NCBI GenBank assembly: GCA_019787685.1
Contig: JAHNUO010000025.1
Span: 372,001-436,000, forward strand
Source: Chiua virens
Taxonomy: Eukaryota > Basidiomycota > Agaricomycetes > Boletales > Boletaceae
Length of the DNA stretch: 64,000 nucleotides
Reading direction: 5' to 3'
Each line of letters starts with the position of its first letter. Within the stretch, counting starts at the first letter, position 1. The notes below the pieces were generated by a model, which saw only the letters and a program-made list of their open reading frames with translations, was not told where the DNA came from and did not search any database. A program made the translations under genes and the position numbers. Positions 35,501 to 47,038 of the stretch are shown one piece after another.

Positions 35501-38381
35501 TCTCGGTTTCATCCCATGCGAGACCCAATTCATTGTTTTGTAAAACGTGCGCGGCGAGTTTCTGTTCCTCTGGTAGTAAGAATTTGTTGGAGAAGATTCC
35601 GAGATCAGTCATCCGTTCGTGTGTGATGCGCTTTCCGGGTGAGAATGGTGGTGGATTAGGGGATAGATGTGGAAGTGAGTTGAGTGGGTCTTCTGGAAAA
35701 CAACGGACAATACGAGCATGGTGGGGCATGGTGGTAGCAACTGGCTTGACTCGGTTTGCAACTTTCTTGTATGCGAGCACATGGCGGATTGGATCTATGT
35801 CGAAGGTCTGTTGAAGCTGGTATTCTGCGAGCGAGGACATGGAAAGCGACGAGATCGCTCCCTGCCATTCGGTCTGGGTTAGTGCTAATGCATGTGCACT
35901 GTGTGGCTTGTGAGGGAATGGTTGTGCATGCGTAGGGATCATCCGGACATTGGATGGGTCGAGCGGATCTGCAATGGTAATGCTAACGTCGCATGCGGTT
36001 TCGTGTTTCTGGAGGTGGACAAGGCGCTGCCATGGGCGGCCGAGAAGGAGACGATATGGGGCATTTGGGACGACATACGCGTGAGCCCAAGTCTTGAGAC
36101 CGTCAACTGTAATTTCCAGCATCTCGATACATCCCATCATTGGTTGCGAGTCGCCGTTCGCCGTTTGCATTGTCATTCCTGTGTGATTCGAGATTGGTGT
36201 TCCGAGATGCTCCCAAACGTCCTGGCGGATGACTACGATTTCGGATCCTTCATCAAGTAGCGCAAGCTCGTCAATTTTCCCATTTAAGACAACTTTGATT
36301 TCGCGAAGGGGTGTGGCATGCTCGATCTGGACTGGCGGCAAGGTAGTGACTGCGGTCGTCAACGGAGTGGGAATCCGATGCGTTTTGCAATATTCAACTG
36401 CTTCCTTTCGTAAGTCGGGGCTGATGGCTAATAAATCTGCGACGGAAAGGTTCGGAATCGTCGTATGAAGAAGTAATTCATAGACCCGTTTGGCAGCGTC
36501 AGGGGATGCAGCTTTCGATTCATACGTATACGCCGGAACATGCTTGAGTGGTGCAGAGTCTCTGGACGCTGGTATGGATTGTGCAGGTATGGAAATGGGC
36601 GGTTTGGGTGTCTCTGGTGTTTGTTTAGCTGAGCGAGTGGGTTCCGGAGGTGGGATCTCTGTATCAGTGCGAGCAGCCACGCGTGCCTTGGATCTCATGA
36701 GGGCTAAAACATCAGCATCCTCCTCATCAGGTACTTCCTCGATGGATGCTCGGGTGTCTGTGATAGCATCTTCGATGCGGTTGCATTCGAAGAGAACCGC
36801 AGACGGTTCTGGTGCAACAAACATATTCGTAGTGGCTTGCTGAAGATGCGGCGGGGATTCTCTGACGAATTCGGATGGAGTGCGAGCAGGTGGGATTGCG
36901 TGGTTCTGATAGTACTCGTCAATTGTGTCCTTGAATAAATTGGTTGTCGCATGACGTTTGATACGTCCTCCATCGGGAAAGTTGAGATAACCGTTTTTGC
37001 GGATGACGCGGCCTGCTCGGATATACTCGAGTACGCATATGCAATCACGAAGAAAATGACCTCCGCCACACATATAGCATGAGGAGTTGGCGACGGTGGT
37101 GCTTTGTGGGCGACTCTGGTGCGGGGTCTGTGACTGACGGGAAGATGGGGAAGCCCAGGCCTGTGCCGCGGCTGGAGCGAGGCATGCGAGGCGAGTGTAG
37201 AGAGCCGAGTAGGAGACGTCTGCTAAGTTGAGCGTATGTAACTTACAGCCGATCTCTTCAACTTCGTCGATATGTGCCTTGGAGATCGCGCTTGAATCGA
37301 ACATGACTCGCTTGGTCTGTATATCACGAGGGGCTTCTTTCTTGCGACTATTTTCATCATCTGATTCATCGTCAGAGTCTTTGATCTGTGCAATTCGACT
37401 TGTTCGTGACTGATCCTTCTTATCAGCTGAGCTGCCTTGTCCGTCGCGCAGGGACTTCATACGTGCGGCTATTGGGTCATTGAGGTCTGCGTCAAACGCG
37501 TCATCGGAAAGGACAAAACGTCCAGCCTCCATCACCTTCTCGTAATGGGTTGGTTCATCGCGAGAATACTGTGAGTCTTTCAACTCGAGGCGTCGGTCGA
37601 TAGCGCGGCGGACAGAAAGCGGCAATCCAGTCCAAAAATAGCAATCCCGTTCATTGGCAGAGATCTTCTTCTGATCAACAAGCCAGACGGCAATGGGACG
37701 GAAACGGCGATAGTATTGTTGTAACTCGGTTTCGGTGGAGATATCGTCATTGGAAGGGGCGGCGACGGCTAGTTCAAGGTCGCGACGAGTGTATTTGATG
37801 CCTTTGTCTGCGCCGGGGTACTGCTCAAGAATGCTCTGTTTGAATACAACGTAGTCATGACTCTCGTATCCTGTAAGCGTAACCCAAAAACACTTGGTCA
37901 TCTTATCGACATAGCGAATAACCAACTTGCATTTTTCCGCATCGGAAAGGGTACTCGCGTCCGCATAATCCTCAAAGAGTTCGAAGAACTCAAGCAGCTC
38001 GGATGTTTCACCATTAAACATCGGCGCTTTCGAAGACATAGGCGACGGCATTGCATTAATGCCCTTCAAATTGATGGTATTCGTGGTGCCCGTGGAAAGA
38101 GATGACATGATCGCGGATGGAGCTGGCGGCGGTTGCGTGAGGGACGGCTGTGGTGGTTGTACGAGAGCAGGTGGCAGCGGCTGTACAGGTGAAGGTGGAG
38201 GCGGCTGCAGGAAAACTGCTGGGGTGCGTAATTGAAAACGGGCGTGCGAAGGCTGAAAGATCGATGATGCGGATGGGATGCTTGACGTGAAGGGTGATAC
38301 AGAGATGGACAGCGATTCAGATGGGGACTCGGATTCGACAGGTGATGGGATGCGATCTATAGATACTTCGGCTGGGGTCAC
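32562..38381 (-). pseudogene. Gypsy gag-pol polyprotein with one internal stop
   Basis: One minus-strand frame encodes nearly the whole polyprotein. A capsid-like region comes first (SELLEFFELFEDYADAS), then a zinc knuckle CYMCGGGHFLRDC (about 37045-37083) and a protease motif LLDEGSEIVVI (about 36226-36270). RT carries FQDDINV in place of the usual YxDD (about 34960-34995). RNase H spans about 34150-34500. Integrase has an HHCC finger (HDKLGHKG ... CHQCQ) and catalytic-core motifs VDSMHM, TDNG and GIVEH. The frame stops at TGA 32943-32945 but continues open in the same frame through a GPY/F-type end (RYFGPMVVISRS) to 32562. The first in-frame ATG is at 38108; upstream codons are open back to near the primer-binding site without an ATG, so the true start may differ. 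The internal stop would remove the integrase C-terminus. Confidence 0.85.
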
Positions 38382-38590
38382 GAAAACTTCTTCTGGCTGA
38401 TCTGCGGAAAACGGCGTGTTTGGCTGTGTGGGTTGGGTCGCAGCTCGTCGGGTGGCTCCTCTCGTTAGGACACCGGGCGGAAGCAGTGGGTGCTTCGGGA
38501 TATGAGCGGGAACGGACGCGTTGCTGTGGGATGGTTTAGGTGGAATGGTGGAAATAGGCGCGGGAGGATGTGGCTAAATCAGAAACTTCC

Positions 38591-38607
38591 CCTCGCGGTG
38601 GGCTCCA
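38591..38607 (-). other. Candidate primer-binding site of the Gypsy element
   Basis: Five bases inside the 5' LTR, the minus strand reads tggagcccaccgcgagg; TGG can pair with a tRNA CCA end. Which tRNA is used cannot be told without the tRNA set of the genome. Confidence 0.5.
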
Positions 38608-38612
38608 ATGTT

Positions 38613-39027
38613 TGTCGCGGCACGCTCCGCTTGTGTTGGCGAAACGTGGAAGGCGAGTGCGAGTGCGAAAGGGGAAGGTGACTGAGCCGGTAGATGGTTT
38701 GTTGAGTGTGCGAGAAAGAGTGAATGCGTCCGTGCGTAGAGAGAGTCGGAGAACGTGCGGAATCGGGAGACTCGGAAGGCGTGCGGAACGTCGGAATACT
38801 TCGGATTGAACTGAAACGATCGGGATTGGACTCTTAGACTGATTATTATGGATATTTGAGACGAACGTACAAGGAGGCTTATATACGAAAGTGAAAAGGC
38901 TATGAAGTGTATGGTAAACAGAGAGCTTAGAAATGACTGAATAGTGCTGAATAACGCTGACAAATAAAATGAAAAGGCAGTGGTCGCTCGGACCAGATCT
39001 GTAGCCGGATGCGTAGCAATCCTTACA
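38613..39027 (-). repeat. 5' LTR of the Gypsy element
   Basis: 415 bp, same length and ends as the left LTR, 412 of 415 bases identical by my comparison. It would hold the promoter for the minus-strand transcript. Confidence 0.96.
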
Positions 39028-39031
39028 TAAG

Positions 39032-39687
39032 TAGTGCCCTGCGACTTGAGTGGCCACGTGAGTCTTGTGGAATTACCCGGGCGGAGCGTCAAACACTATT
39101 TAAGCCGCCGCTCGAGAACATACCACTCTTTCTTCCGCTCAACTACCTAGATCCTAGCACCATGTACTTAACTTTGTAGTAGTTTTTTTTTTCACATTCC
39201 CTCAATGTCACTGTTGGTCGGGTGCATTGCAAAACGCCATTGGTGCTGCCGTATCGGCGAATATGAATTGGTCAGGTGCGTTGCAAAACCCGGCGCTGCT
39301 GTATCTACGAATAATAAGAGCACATTGTCATAGATACTAGGTACGCCGGACGAACAACAAGCTTATGCCAAACAAAAAAGCTAAAACCGATTAGTACACC
39401 CAGCAATTGTAAGTTCTCTCGGCAAAGATGAGATCTGCTATCTTGAACATTGATCAGCAGGACACCGCTCGCTCGGTAAAGGCAATCACATCTCCCGAGG
39501 GGAAATATGGAGATCGGCGGTCTCATCCAAGTTCTTGCCGATCACGATGGAGGTCCGTCTGGCCACATTGGTATGTCCTAGTATGCTCCCTTTATTGTCT
39601 GCTCATCCGGGACATGCGGCATTACCAGGTATTTGAACGCGGCCGTTGGACCACTCAGCTCGACTCACAAAAGTTCTGTTTTCACCT
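39032..39687. other. Spacer between Gypsy element and F-box gene
   Basis: No supported gene. Contains a partial direct repeat (ggtcgggtgcattgcaaaac near 39217 and ggtcaggtgcgttgcaaaac near 39270) and a TATTTAAGCC box near 39098. Probably the promoter region of the F-box gene. Confidence 0.4.
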
Positions 39688-42004
39688 ATGGGTAACATAT
39701 TCAGTCGACTTGTTCGCGAGGCACAGACTTTCACATTACTCGCGCAGGCATTGAATTTCTGGCCAAATTCTCCGTGCCTTCGCTCTCTCCTTCTTGTCCT
39801 TCGCACGCTATCCACTTCCTCTTCTGAACCCACACGGAAGTGGCAAGATTTCGCTAGGATTCCCGAAGCTCCTACACCAAGTTCCTCGTCTGAAGGTGTT
39901 GCAGCCCCTTCTACGCCATCTTTCCCCGCTTCTGGTCTCAAACGCAAGTGAGAGGATTCTGTGGAGATCCTCAAAGTACCTTCCTCGAAACGCCCTCTTT
40001 TGGACACTATCCCCCTCCCTTCATCTGAGTCTCCGCCATCTCCGAGTCTCCTCGCTTCTGGTCTCAAACGCAAGCGAGAGGATTCTGTGGAGATCCTCGA
40101 AGCACCTTCCTCCAAACGCCCTTTTTTGGACACTATCCCCCTCCCCTCATCCGAGTCTCCGCCATCTCCGAGTCTCCTTGCTTCTGGTCTCAAACGCAAG
40201 TGAGAGGATTCCGTGGAGATTCTCGAAGCACCTTCCTCCAAATGCCCTCTTTTGGACACTATCCCCCTCCCTTCATCCGAGTCTCCGCCATCTCCGAGTC
40301 TCCTTGCTTCTAGTCTCAAACACAAGCGAGAGGATTCCATGGAGATCCTCGAAGCACCTTCCTCCAAACGCCCTCTTTTGGACACTATCCCCCTCCTCTC
40401 ATCCGAGTCTTCGCCATCTCTCCCTGCTTCTGGTCTCAAATGCAAGCGAGAGGATACCGTGGAGATCCTTGAAGCACCTTCCTTCAAACGCCCTCTTTTG
40501 GACACTATCCCCCTCACCTTATCCAATCCTTCGTCGTCTCTCCCTGCCTCGGGTCTCAAACGCAAGCGAGAGGATTCTGTGGAGGCGCCTTCCTCCAAAC
40601 ACCCCCTTCTTGACACTACATCGGAGTGTCTGGCCCCCTCTTTGCCACATCCTGCCTTGGAACTCGCGTGCGAACGACAAGGTTCCATTGAGATCACCGT
40701 ACCCTATCGCTCGATTCCTCAGGTATGTACATATTATGACCGTTTGGTGGATTCTCCACTCATATTTTGTCACTCAGAGCACGACATCAATTCTTGTGCT
40801 TCCAAATGAGGTGATTTATCAAGTGATCGGTCTTCTCGAAGTTTGTGATTTGAAAGCTTGCAGTCAGACGTGCATTCTGCTCAGAGAAATTGCTGGTCCT
40901 CTCAGCCTTGCAGCTACCGGTTTTAATCCGGCTGGGCGTTTTTGGCTCCCAGTTAAAGAGAATCAATATGAAGCCCTTCTAGTCTGGATACGCTTGGACT
41001 CCTTTTTGGTTCCACGGGGTTGCTTCTTTACGATTACTCAGGACTCTCATCTCCATGCCCTCCTTGTCTTTCTGCACTCACCGCGCGTTACTGGTGTTCG
41101 CACTGTCTATCTCTCGTTGGAGGGAAGCTCCCTGTCCCTGTCTTTGATCTCCCTTGTCCTCAAAGAGATCAAGTCGTTGAGATGCCGTGAGCTTTCCTTC
41201 ACCGGTGTGTCACCTCCCCCCAATCACCCTCTCTGTTTCCCTTCTCTGAAGGGAAGAGGGACTCATCATGCGGATAGTGAACTCAGTACCCTTCGGCTCA
41301 ATACCAACTTCGCATTCAGCCCACAGGTTATTGCTTTCACTGTAGACATCCTCATCAATTCCCCCCTTGAACACCTCTCTCTCCGCGGGGTCGAGCTTCC
41401 CCGCCAAGTGTGGGGCAAGCTGCTCCGCACATTAACTTTCCCCCGCTTGCAAAGTCTTCAGATACACTATGAATGCCCTGCTGGCGACCTTCTGGCGTTC
41501 TTGGACCGCCACCCCTCCCTGCAGAGGCTCGACATCTGCACTTATGGAAAGCAAGAATCCCGGTATCGAACACGACAACTCCGAGTCAACCTTCCAAAGT
41601 TGAATCATCTTGGCGGCCCCCCTGGCTACATCTGCATGATCACTAAGCACCTCCAGACTCCTGAAGTAGTTCAGTCGCTTTCCGTGTCTCTGGTGGACTC
41701 CAGTTCCCAGCGGCCACTCATCTCTCGTATTTTGGATTGCACCCACTACTTTCCAAAGGCGTCTCATGTGAGGATCGCGTTCTGCCAATTCAGCCATATC
41801 CCCGAAGCCAGTCTCCAGGTTCCCGAATGCGAACAACGGATCTGCGATACCAGGGCGCTCACCATCGATTACCCTTTCTCTCTTTCGTTGTTCAGAGAGA
41901 GTAGTAATCTCTTGGTAAGTTGCATCAGCTCTTTACAAAATCGTTGGACTCAAAGTCCTGGTAGCCACACTGTGGGACATGGCTTTCATCATTTCCATCC
42001 GTAG
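39688..42004 (+). pseudogene. F-box protein gene with minisatellite N-terminus, broken by two stops
   Basis: The body exon (from 40778) starts with an F-box (SILVLPNEVIYQVIGLLEVC, then CSQTCILLREI) and continues about 400 residues with LRR-like hydrophobic strands, as in Agaricomycete F-box proteins that select ubiquitination targets. It is preceded, through a phase-0 intron 40723-40777 (gtatgt...cactcag), by an exon made of repeats with SGLKRKREDSVEILEAPSSK and RPLLDTIP units, whose basic KRKRE and SKRP parts could act as nuclear signals. In that frame units 1 and 3 have TGA (39949-39951 and 40201-40203) where units 2, 4, 5 and 6 have CGA. The 3' end is uncertain: the frame stops at 42002-42004, but a donor (gtaagt near 41915) might splice it further. 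It may be decayed, or the N-terminus may be read differently. Confidence 0.55.
39931..40640 (+). repeat. Coding minisatellite, six units of 126/120 bp
   Basis: Units begin at 39931, 40057, 40183, 40309, 40429 and 40549 with tctggtctcaaacgcaag or a close variant. The first three steps are 126 bp and the next two 120 bp, all multiples of three, so every frame is preserved across units. The last unit is partial and diverged. Confidence 0.9.
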
Positions 42005-42228
42005 AAAGCATTGAATTAGTTACAGATGATCTGGAGATCAATCAACATGTCTGTGCTGAGTTTCTAGCACACTCTCCCCCTAGGGAGGGTCTGCGTGTTA
42101 ACATTTCCTCCCTCTAATGCCAGCTCTCTCGATTAGTATGCAGATTCATTGATAACCTCTTGTAATAGTATTTTGTACATCCCCTCCGACGTGCTTGGTT
42201 GTATTATTTACACAGTTTACTATCCCAT
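42005..42228. other. Convergent spacer between F-box gene and transposase gene
   Basis: Holds the 3' ends of both genes; a possible short terminal exon of the F-box gene lies near 42004-42117. Nothing else seen. Confidence 0.4.
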
Positions 42229-45200
42229 TCACGTCATGTCAATACTGTTCAACGGTTTTACCACTAGGAGTCCGTCCTGCCAGATCATACTGATCGCATG
42301 GGAAACAATGCTCTTCCCAGAGACAACTTCCAAATTATCTCTCCCCTTCTCCTGCCACAATGCAGCGCCGAAGTCTCTATATGCGAGGAAGGGGTCTTTT
42401 ACCTCAGCCGGCACGGGTAGGTACCTTCGAATTGCGAAGAAGTAATCTTCAGCGCCCTGACCTGCAGTGACAGAAAAGATGTACTCGATCCTCCCCGGAA
42501 AGGTACCTCCTTCGTGTTCAAAGAAAATGCTCGCGTCCCTCGGTAATGTTGCATTCGTGGTGTAGCGTGTTCCCGCAATCGTACAACGTTTGTAGGTTTT
42601 GATCTTATCGTCCAGTGAGCTCTTCACTCCACTAACTTGCATTGCGAGATATACATCCTTCAGTGGCGATCTTTCCTCTACTTTCCCCTCGATCTGAAAT
42701 GCCGGTTCTTGATCTGGGTCAGGAAGTGAAAAGAGACTGATGGGAGATTCGAAAAATGTGCGCTCGTGCACTGCTGCACACCTCTGCATGATTGCACCTG
42801 CTTTCCGGATGATTTCAGGGGAAATTGGGTCAGTCAGCATGGCTTTCATTCTCGCCGCTGCACAGAAGCGGACCAGCATAGTTTCCTCCAGTTCCCCTGG
42901 CCCTCAGTTAGCATGCTTTCGTCTCGAAAAATACAAGCTTACCCATTTTATGATTAGTCTTAGTTTTTTGCAACATGCCAATAATGCGCTTGAAGGGGAA
43001 CATCCACCAACCACGCATTGGACCGTATCTGCTGAAAAACTCGTTGATGTGTAATGCTGCATGGTGATTTGGTCGCCAGCGAAGCTTCGGGAAAACGTCC
43101 CTCACGCTTTCAAGGTATGCCTTCATGTACCGCTTGTACTGATGACCGTGGATTTCTGAGGTTACATGGGAAGTGCCCCACCTTACTGCCATGGCTAGGA
43201 GCATTGTGCTGTGAGCCAGTTTCTTTCTCCTTGCATCCTTCTCGTTACCTCCGGATTCATCAGACCCCCACAATCGGCACAATATCACCGGAAGGTCAAA
43301 CTCGATCGCCGACCGCCATTGCTCAGCCTTCAGCTTTCCGTGCTCTGCGTCACCAAGGTTAGTGGGTGGGCCCCTCTGCCATGTCAGCCGTACAATGGAG
43401 TCCAGGTATGTCTGGATCTCGTCGATCTCTTTGTTGACCAATGGTTCACAAGACTTCTCGTTAGCCGCCAGAGACATTTCACATTCATCAACAAATTCGT
43501 CTCCGATGAGGGGAACCATCGGGTGAACCCGGATCTCATCGACCCCTGGAGTGGTGTTCTGAGTGGATGAAGACTTATGTGAGGTAAGTTTAAAAGTTAC
43601 AAGTACTTCGTTTGTGTATCTCACCAACAGTACTTGAATCAGCTCTTTTTTCGTAGGATATTTGCGTAACGATTTGACCGTATCAAGTATGCCGTTCTCG
43701 TCAACCAATGCCCGCAAGACAGATGCACGTAAGCGGGTCAGTGCTGTTGTGGTCGGTTTCCCTCTGAGAATGGTCCTCCCTTGATCCAGTTCTGCCGGGC
43801 TCGCAGGCTCGCCGACAGGCTTGGGGTTATGGCGGCGTAAGTCTTGATTCGCCTGCTTGTCGACAACGATCAAGTCTCTGAAATGGAATTGGGCTAATCC
43901 CAGGAAGAGGTTGTGCATGCCGTCTATCACCACGAAGCGAGTGGGGTCCCAGTACGGCAAGCGAAGCAACTCAGACCACCACACTCCAGTCTCTTTGAAC
44001 ATCCGATCCCTCTCCGTTTGGTTTTTAGCATCTCGCCACCGCTCGGCATTCCTCAAATGTTCCAATCGTGTTCGTCGCCTCCAGTGATCGCATTCGAAAT
44101 CGCTGATCTCTGACTTCTGTAACCAACAGAGATTGCAAAGATGCTTTGCAGTTGGCGCAGCGAAGCCGGTGGTCTTCCGGGCTGCTGGTAGGTCATTGAC
44201 AGCCAACGCAATTACGGACCGGACAAGGCGACCGGTGGGATGACCAGTAGTTCTTGAAAACCACGTGCCACTCTGCCAAGCAGGCAAGAAGTAGTCAACG
44301 AGGGGCCGTAAAAAGTGGTTTATTTCGTCCACGGAAGGCTCTCGGGGACCGGGTATGACGCCTACTAGGTAAATATTTTCTGCCTTGTAGCGGAGACTTG
44401 GAGGGAGGTTGAGGAGTGCCATCGACATCGACCCTACCGATTTCCTTTTCCCAGAGATCTTGTTGGTGTGCGGGTTGAACCAGTCTACAGACAGACTCCA
44501 GGCAAGCCTAAGATCGCTCCTTTTCAAACCGTCCATGAACAGTTTGCCATCAAGTCCGTTGATCTCCGTTATTGCAGTACCATCCTTCACGTCCCAGAGC
44601 TGATGCCTTTCATTCAACATAGTCCCTCGTTCCAAAGCTGCCTCCATTCCAGGGCGAGCTAACATATTCGCCATGAAGTCCTTGTAGTCATGTACGACAA
44701 ATGGTTTGATTGGTACGTGGATTTTCTCCCCATTCTTTCGGATAGTCTTCACTAACGCTTGGTTGCATATCTTCCCACCTGGATATTTCTGATACGTGCA
44801 GCGGTCTGGATAAGATTGGCGCTTTCTGTTGGGGGACTGCAATGGGGCATGTGTGTAGGAACACCGTATGCAGGTTGCATAAGTGACTGTGGCGGGTTGG
44901 AGGTCAAATTTTTTCTGGATGGTGCGTATGTCACCAGGAATGAATTTCCTGTTCGACTCAATTGAGCCAGGAGAAAAGTTCTCTTTATTGCCACCCAGTG
45001 GAGTCGACAGAAGAAGGTTGAGGAACTCCAAGAGAGCATTACACCACGGCCGAGCAACATGTCCGAAGACGTCCAAAATCACTGCAACAAGCATCGACAA
45101 CAAGATAGCCGGGTTCGCATTGTGGAAGCTCTGCTGAAACTTCTCCTCTATCAAATGTGGTAAGCAATCAGTATCGTGATTTTGGAAGCATTAACTTGCC

Positions 45201-45578
45201 AGTGTCGACGAATTCTGCAGAAGTCTCTCCATGGAGGAGGTCCTCTGGGCTCCGAGCAGCCAAGGTCCCCTTAATGCTTGTTATCGCGAGTTGAACCTGG
45301 GCTAAGTTCTCTCCCAGCTCACTGCGAAGGATCTCGTTCACCTCATCCCCGCTGGTTTCCATTTCTGCAACCTTCTGTGAGTGCTCTCTAAGCCAACTCT
45401 CTTTGTCTGTCAGGGCCACTAACACCTTATCTTGTGCCCCCTGCGCATCCAGTCCATCTACCATTTGGGAGATTCTCTTTGTGCGCAAGTGTAGTTCGTG
45501 ATCAACAAGAGCAAGTGTCGTGAACGTCTCATTTGCGACAGTTGGATCAAGGGATAAGTTGCTAGGTTGTCCCGACAT
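42229..45578 (-). CDS. Tnp2/Plavaka-type (CACTA superfamily) transposase
   Basis: Three exons, 45578-45200, 45147-42943 and 42896-42229, join in frame to 1083 aa. Exon 1 gives a coiled-coil-like N-terminus. Exon 2 starts with a hydrophobic stretch (ILLSMLVAVILDVFGH), then a Cys-rich finger (CIRCSYTH ... DRCTYQKYPGGKICNQ) and the Tnp2 core: SVDWFNPHTNKISGKRKSVG, NLPPSLRYKAENIYLVGVIP, EINHFLRPLVDYFLPAW, GRLVRSVIALAVNDLPAARK, VVIDGMHNLFLGLAQ. Exon 3 is the family's C-terminal part, joined as KMGELEETMLVRF. Such enzymes cut and paste CACTA-type elements. I recall this fungal clade as Plavaka; assignment to it rather than plain Tnp2 is from memory. Intron 1 uses a GC donor (gcaagt). No stop or frameshift was seen, so the enzyme may be functional. 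Confidence 0.82.
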
Positions 45579-47038
45579 ATCGCCCAGTGGTGAAGGATCA
45601 TTGATGGTTAACTTGCTAAGTCGTCCTATTATATTGTCCTGTGTACACGTATTTCAGCGAGATATTGCAATCCACGCCATGTTACTCACTGTATCATCCA
45701 TGACAAGGATTTCGTACTGTCCTTCGGGGCCACTGATCGCCTTTATAGGGTTACTCCGAAAACAAACTATGACCATGAAGCTACAAGACATTGAAATTAC
45801 AAGGCAAAATCATAATCCCCTTGTTCCTATCGGAGGTAGGGTTGCTGAGCTGAGCCATAACTGCCGAGCCGAGCCATAACTACTGTAGCCGCTGTAACCA
45901 AAGCCGTAACTGACTTGTTCCCTGATATAACACTTGACAATACGTTGTTCCCATTTAGGCTGCCTTTTTTTGTTTTCTCCAACTCTTAAGGTAATGTGCG
46001 AAATTATCTATCAGCCCTCATCTCTGCGTCTCTGCACTCTCTCACTTAGCAAAGTTTACCCAATGGTCTTGTGAAAAAGTATTCCGAGTGGTGGTTGGGC
46101 TACAATGAAGGTAAGTCATGAACTACTGGTGCATGCATGATGGTCATTCTCTGACTGTCTTTCATTAGCCACTGATTATTCCATCGCGTTCTGTCAAGTC
46201 TCCTAAGAGACAGCACCTTGTCAGTTAACAGCAAATTCTCTACCACTTGCTCTCTTATGCGTAGTCTAGACACCACTCCGCCCTTGGTGGGCTCACCCAC
46301 TGGCAGAAATGACCAGCTTTTTATTATGTGTTGCACTTCTAGGTCTAGTGGCCTACCTTGCAGCATTAGGATGCCATGCGATAGATGCCAGTGTCATGTA
46401 TTTGGTGAAGGGGCCGACCGCGGGCCCCTGAGTGGACCCGGCAGTGGGCCGCTCTAGCATATGCTCCAACCTATTTAGACTTAGCGATTAAAAATGTCTA
46501 TTTCTCATAGTTTATACATATCCTTGATTTGTGTTGAGATTTGTGTGCCACATGCACGCAATCTGTTTATGTACTTAACATTGCTAAATATGATTTCGAA
46601 TAAAGTTGCATTCATAGAAGGAAATTAGACAAAAAATTGTCTATGTACATACTGGACATCATTTGCCGGATTCGTGTTAAATACAAAAAAGTACATATTG
46701 TATGACATGTGTAACCTATCACAATCATTCATTTTCTCAATTTGTCGAGCTCGATAAGTTCATCCATCAAATTCAGTTATATAATTAAAATTTGTTTGAG
46801 ATATGTACCTAGGGCAAATCCTCTTATTTAGTTTGAATATTTTATTCAATATTTATGGACTTTGTCACTTCGACTTTTTTGTTCGTGTCTCGGGTGTCAG
46901 TGTAAGGGTGCATCACGTCAACGTTACTAATATGTAACATTAAGGGCGAGCGTCGAGCGACGAACGCAAGCAAGAGAGAGCCGAGAGAGGCCCATCGGAG
47001 TTAACAATCTTTTCCACCACACGACGTTCTTACTCCTC
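45579..47038. other. Right edge of the inserted island and 5' flank of paralogue D
   Basis: Promoter side of the transposase, then sequence without a supported gene, the GC-rich block at 46398-46460, and an AT-rich stretch 46460-46870. Similarity to the 5' UTRs of the other paralogues starts only near 47000 (gttaacaatcttttccaccacacg), so the island or its rearranged flank ends close to the start codon of paralogue D. Confidence 0.5.
46398..46460. repeat. GC-rich palindromic block, candidate right subterminal repeat
   Basis: Contains ggggccgaccgcgggcccc and agtggacccggcagtgggcc. Its reverse complement resembles the block at 20530-20605 over about 20 bases (gcggcccactgccgggtcc versus gtggcccacccagtgggtc). 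Sharp GC contrast with the AT-rich sequence that follows. Confidence 0.45.

Larger units (their letters stand above)
32095..39031 (-). mobile_element. Ty3/Gypsy LTR retrotransposon, complete but inactivated, with TSD
   Basis: Two 415-bp direct LTRs bound the element; both begin tgtc and end ttaca in + orientation (TG...CA). The 4-bp duplication TAAG flanks it (32095-32098 and 39028-39031). A candidate primer-binding site, a polypurine tract and one long polyprotein frame all point to the minus strand. The LTRs differ at 3 of 415 positions, so the insertion is fairly recent. Domain order gag - protease - RT - RNase H - integrase is the Ty3/Gypsy order. Confidence 0.95.
20460..46460. mobile_element. 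Candidate large CACTA/Plavaka-type element with cargo genes
   Basis: The region between paralogues C and D holds a full Tnp2-type transposase at one side, a transposon-associated accessory gene at the other, and cargo-like genes plus a nested LTR element between. Both sides show GC-rich palindromic blocks: 20533-20605 (agtggcccacccagtgggtc, then gcggtccgccagaggcggtc) and, in the opposite sense, 46398-46460 (reverse complement contains gcggcccactgccgggtcc). This fits subterminal inverted repeats of one element of about 26 kb (about 19 kb without the Gypsy insertion). Exact ends and a target-site duplication were not found, so borders are approximate. The alternative is several nested or decayed elements. 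Confidence 0.35.

Noticed and set aside
39794..42004. A 736-codon open frame through the minisatellite into the F-box exon
   Set aside because: The repeat peptide in this frame is Ser/Leu/Arg-rich without features, whereas the other frame gives KRKRE repeats and joins the F-box exon by a clean intron. Kept as an alternative in the findings only.
42229..45578. Assignment of the transposase to the KDZ (Kyakuja-Dileera-Zisupton) group
   Set aside because: The core motifs (VDWFNP, INHFLRPLVD, DLPAARK) are of the Tnp2/Plavaka type and no KDZ CxC region is seen.
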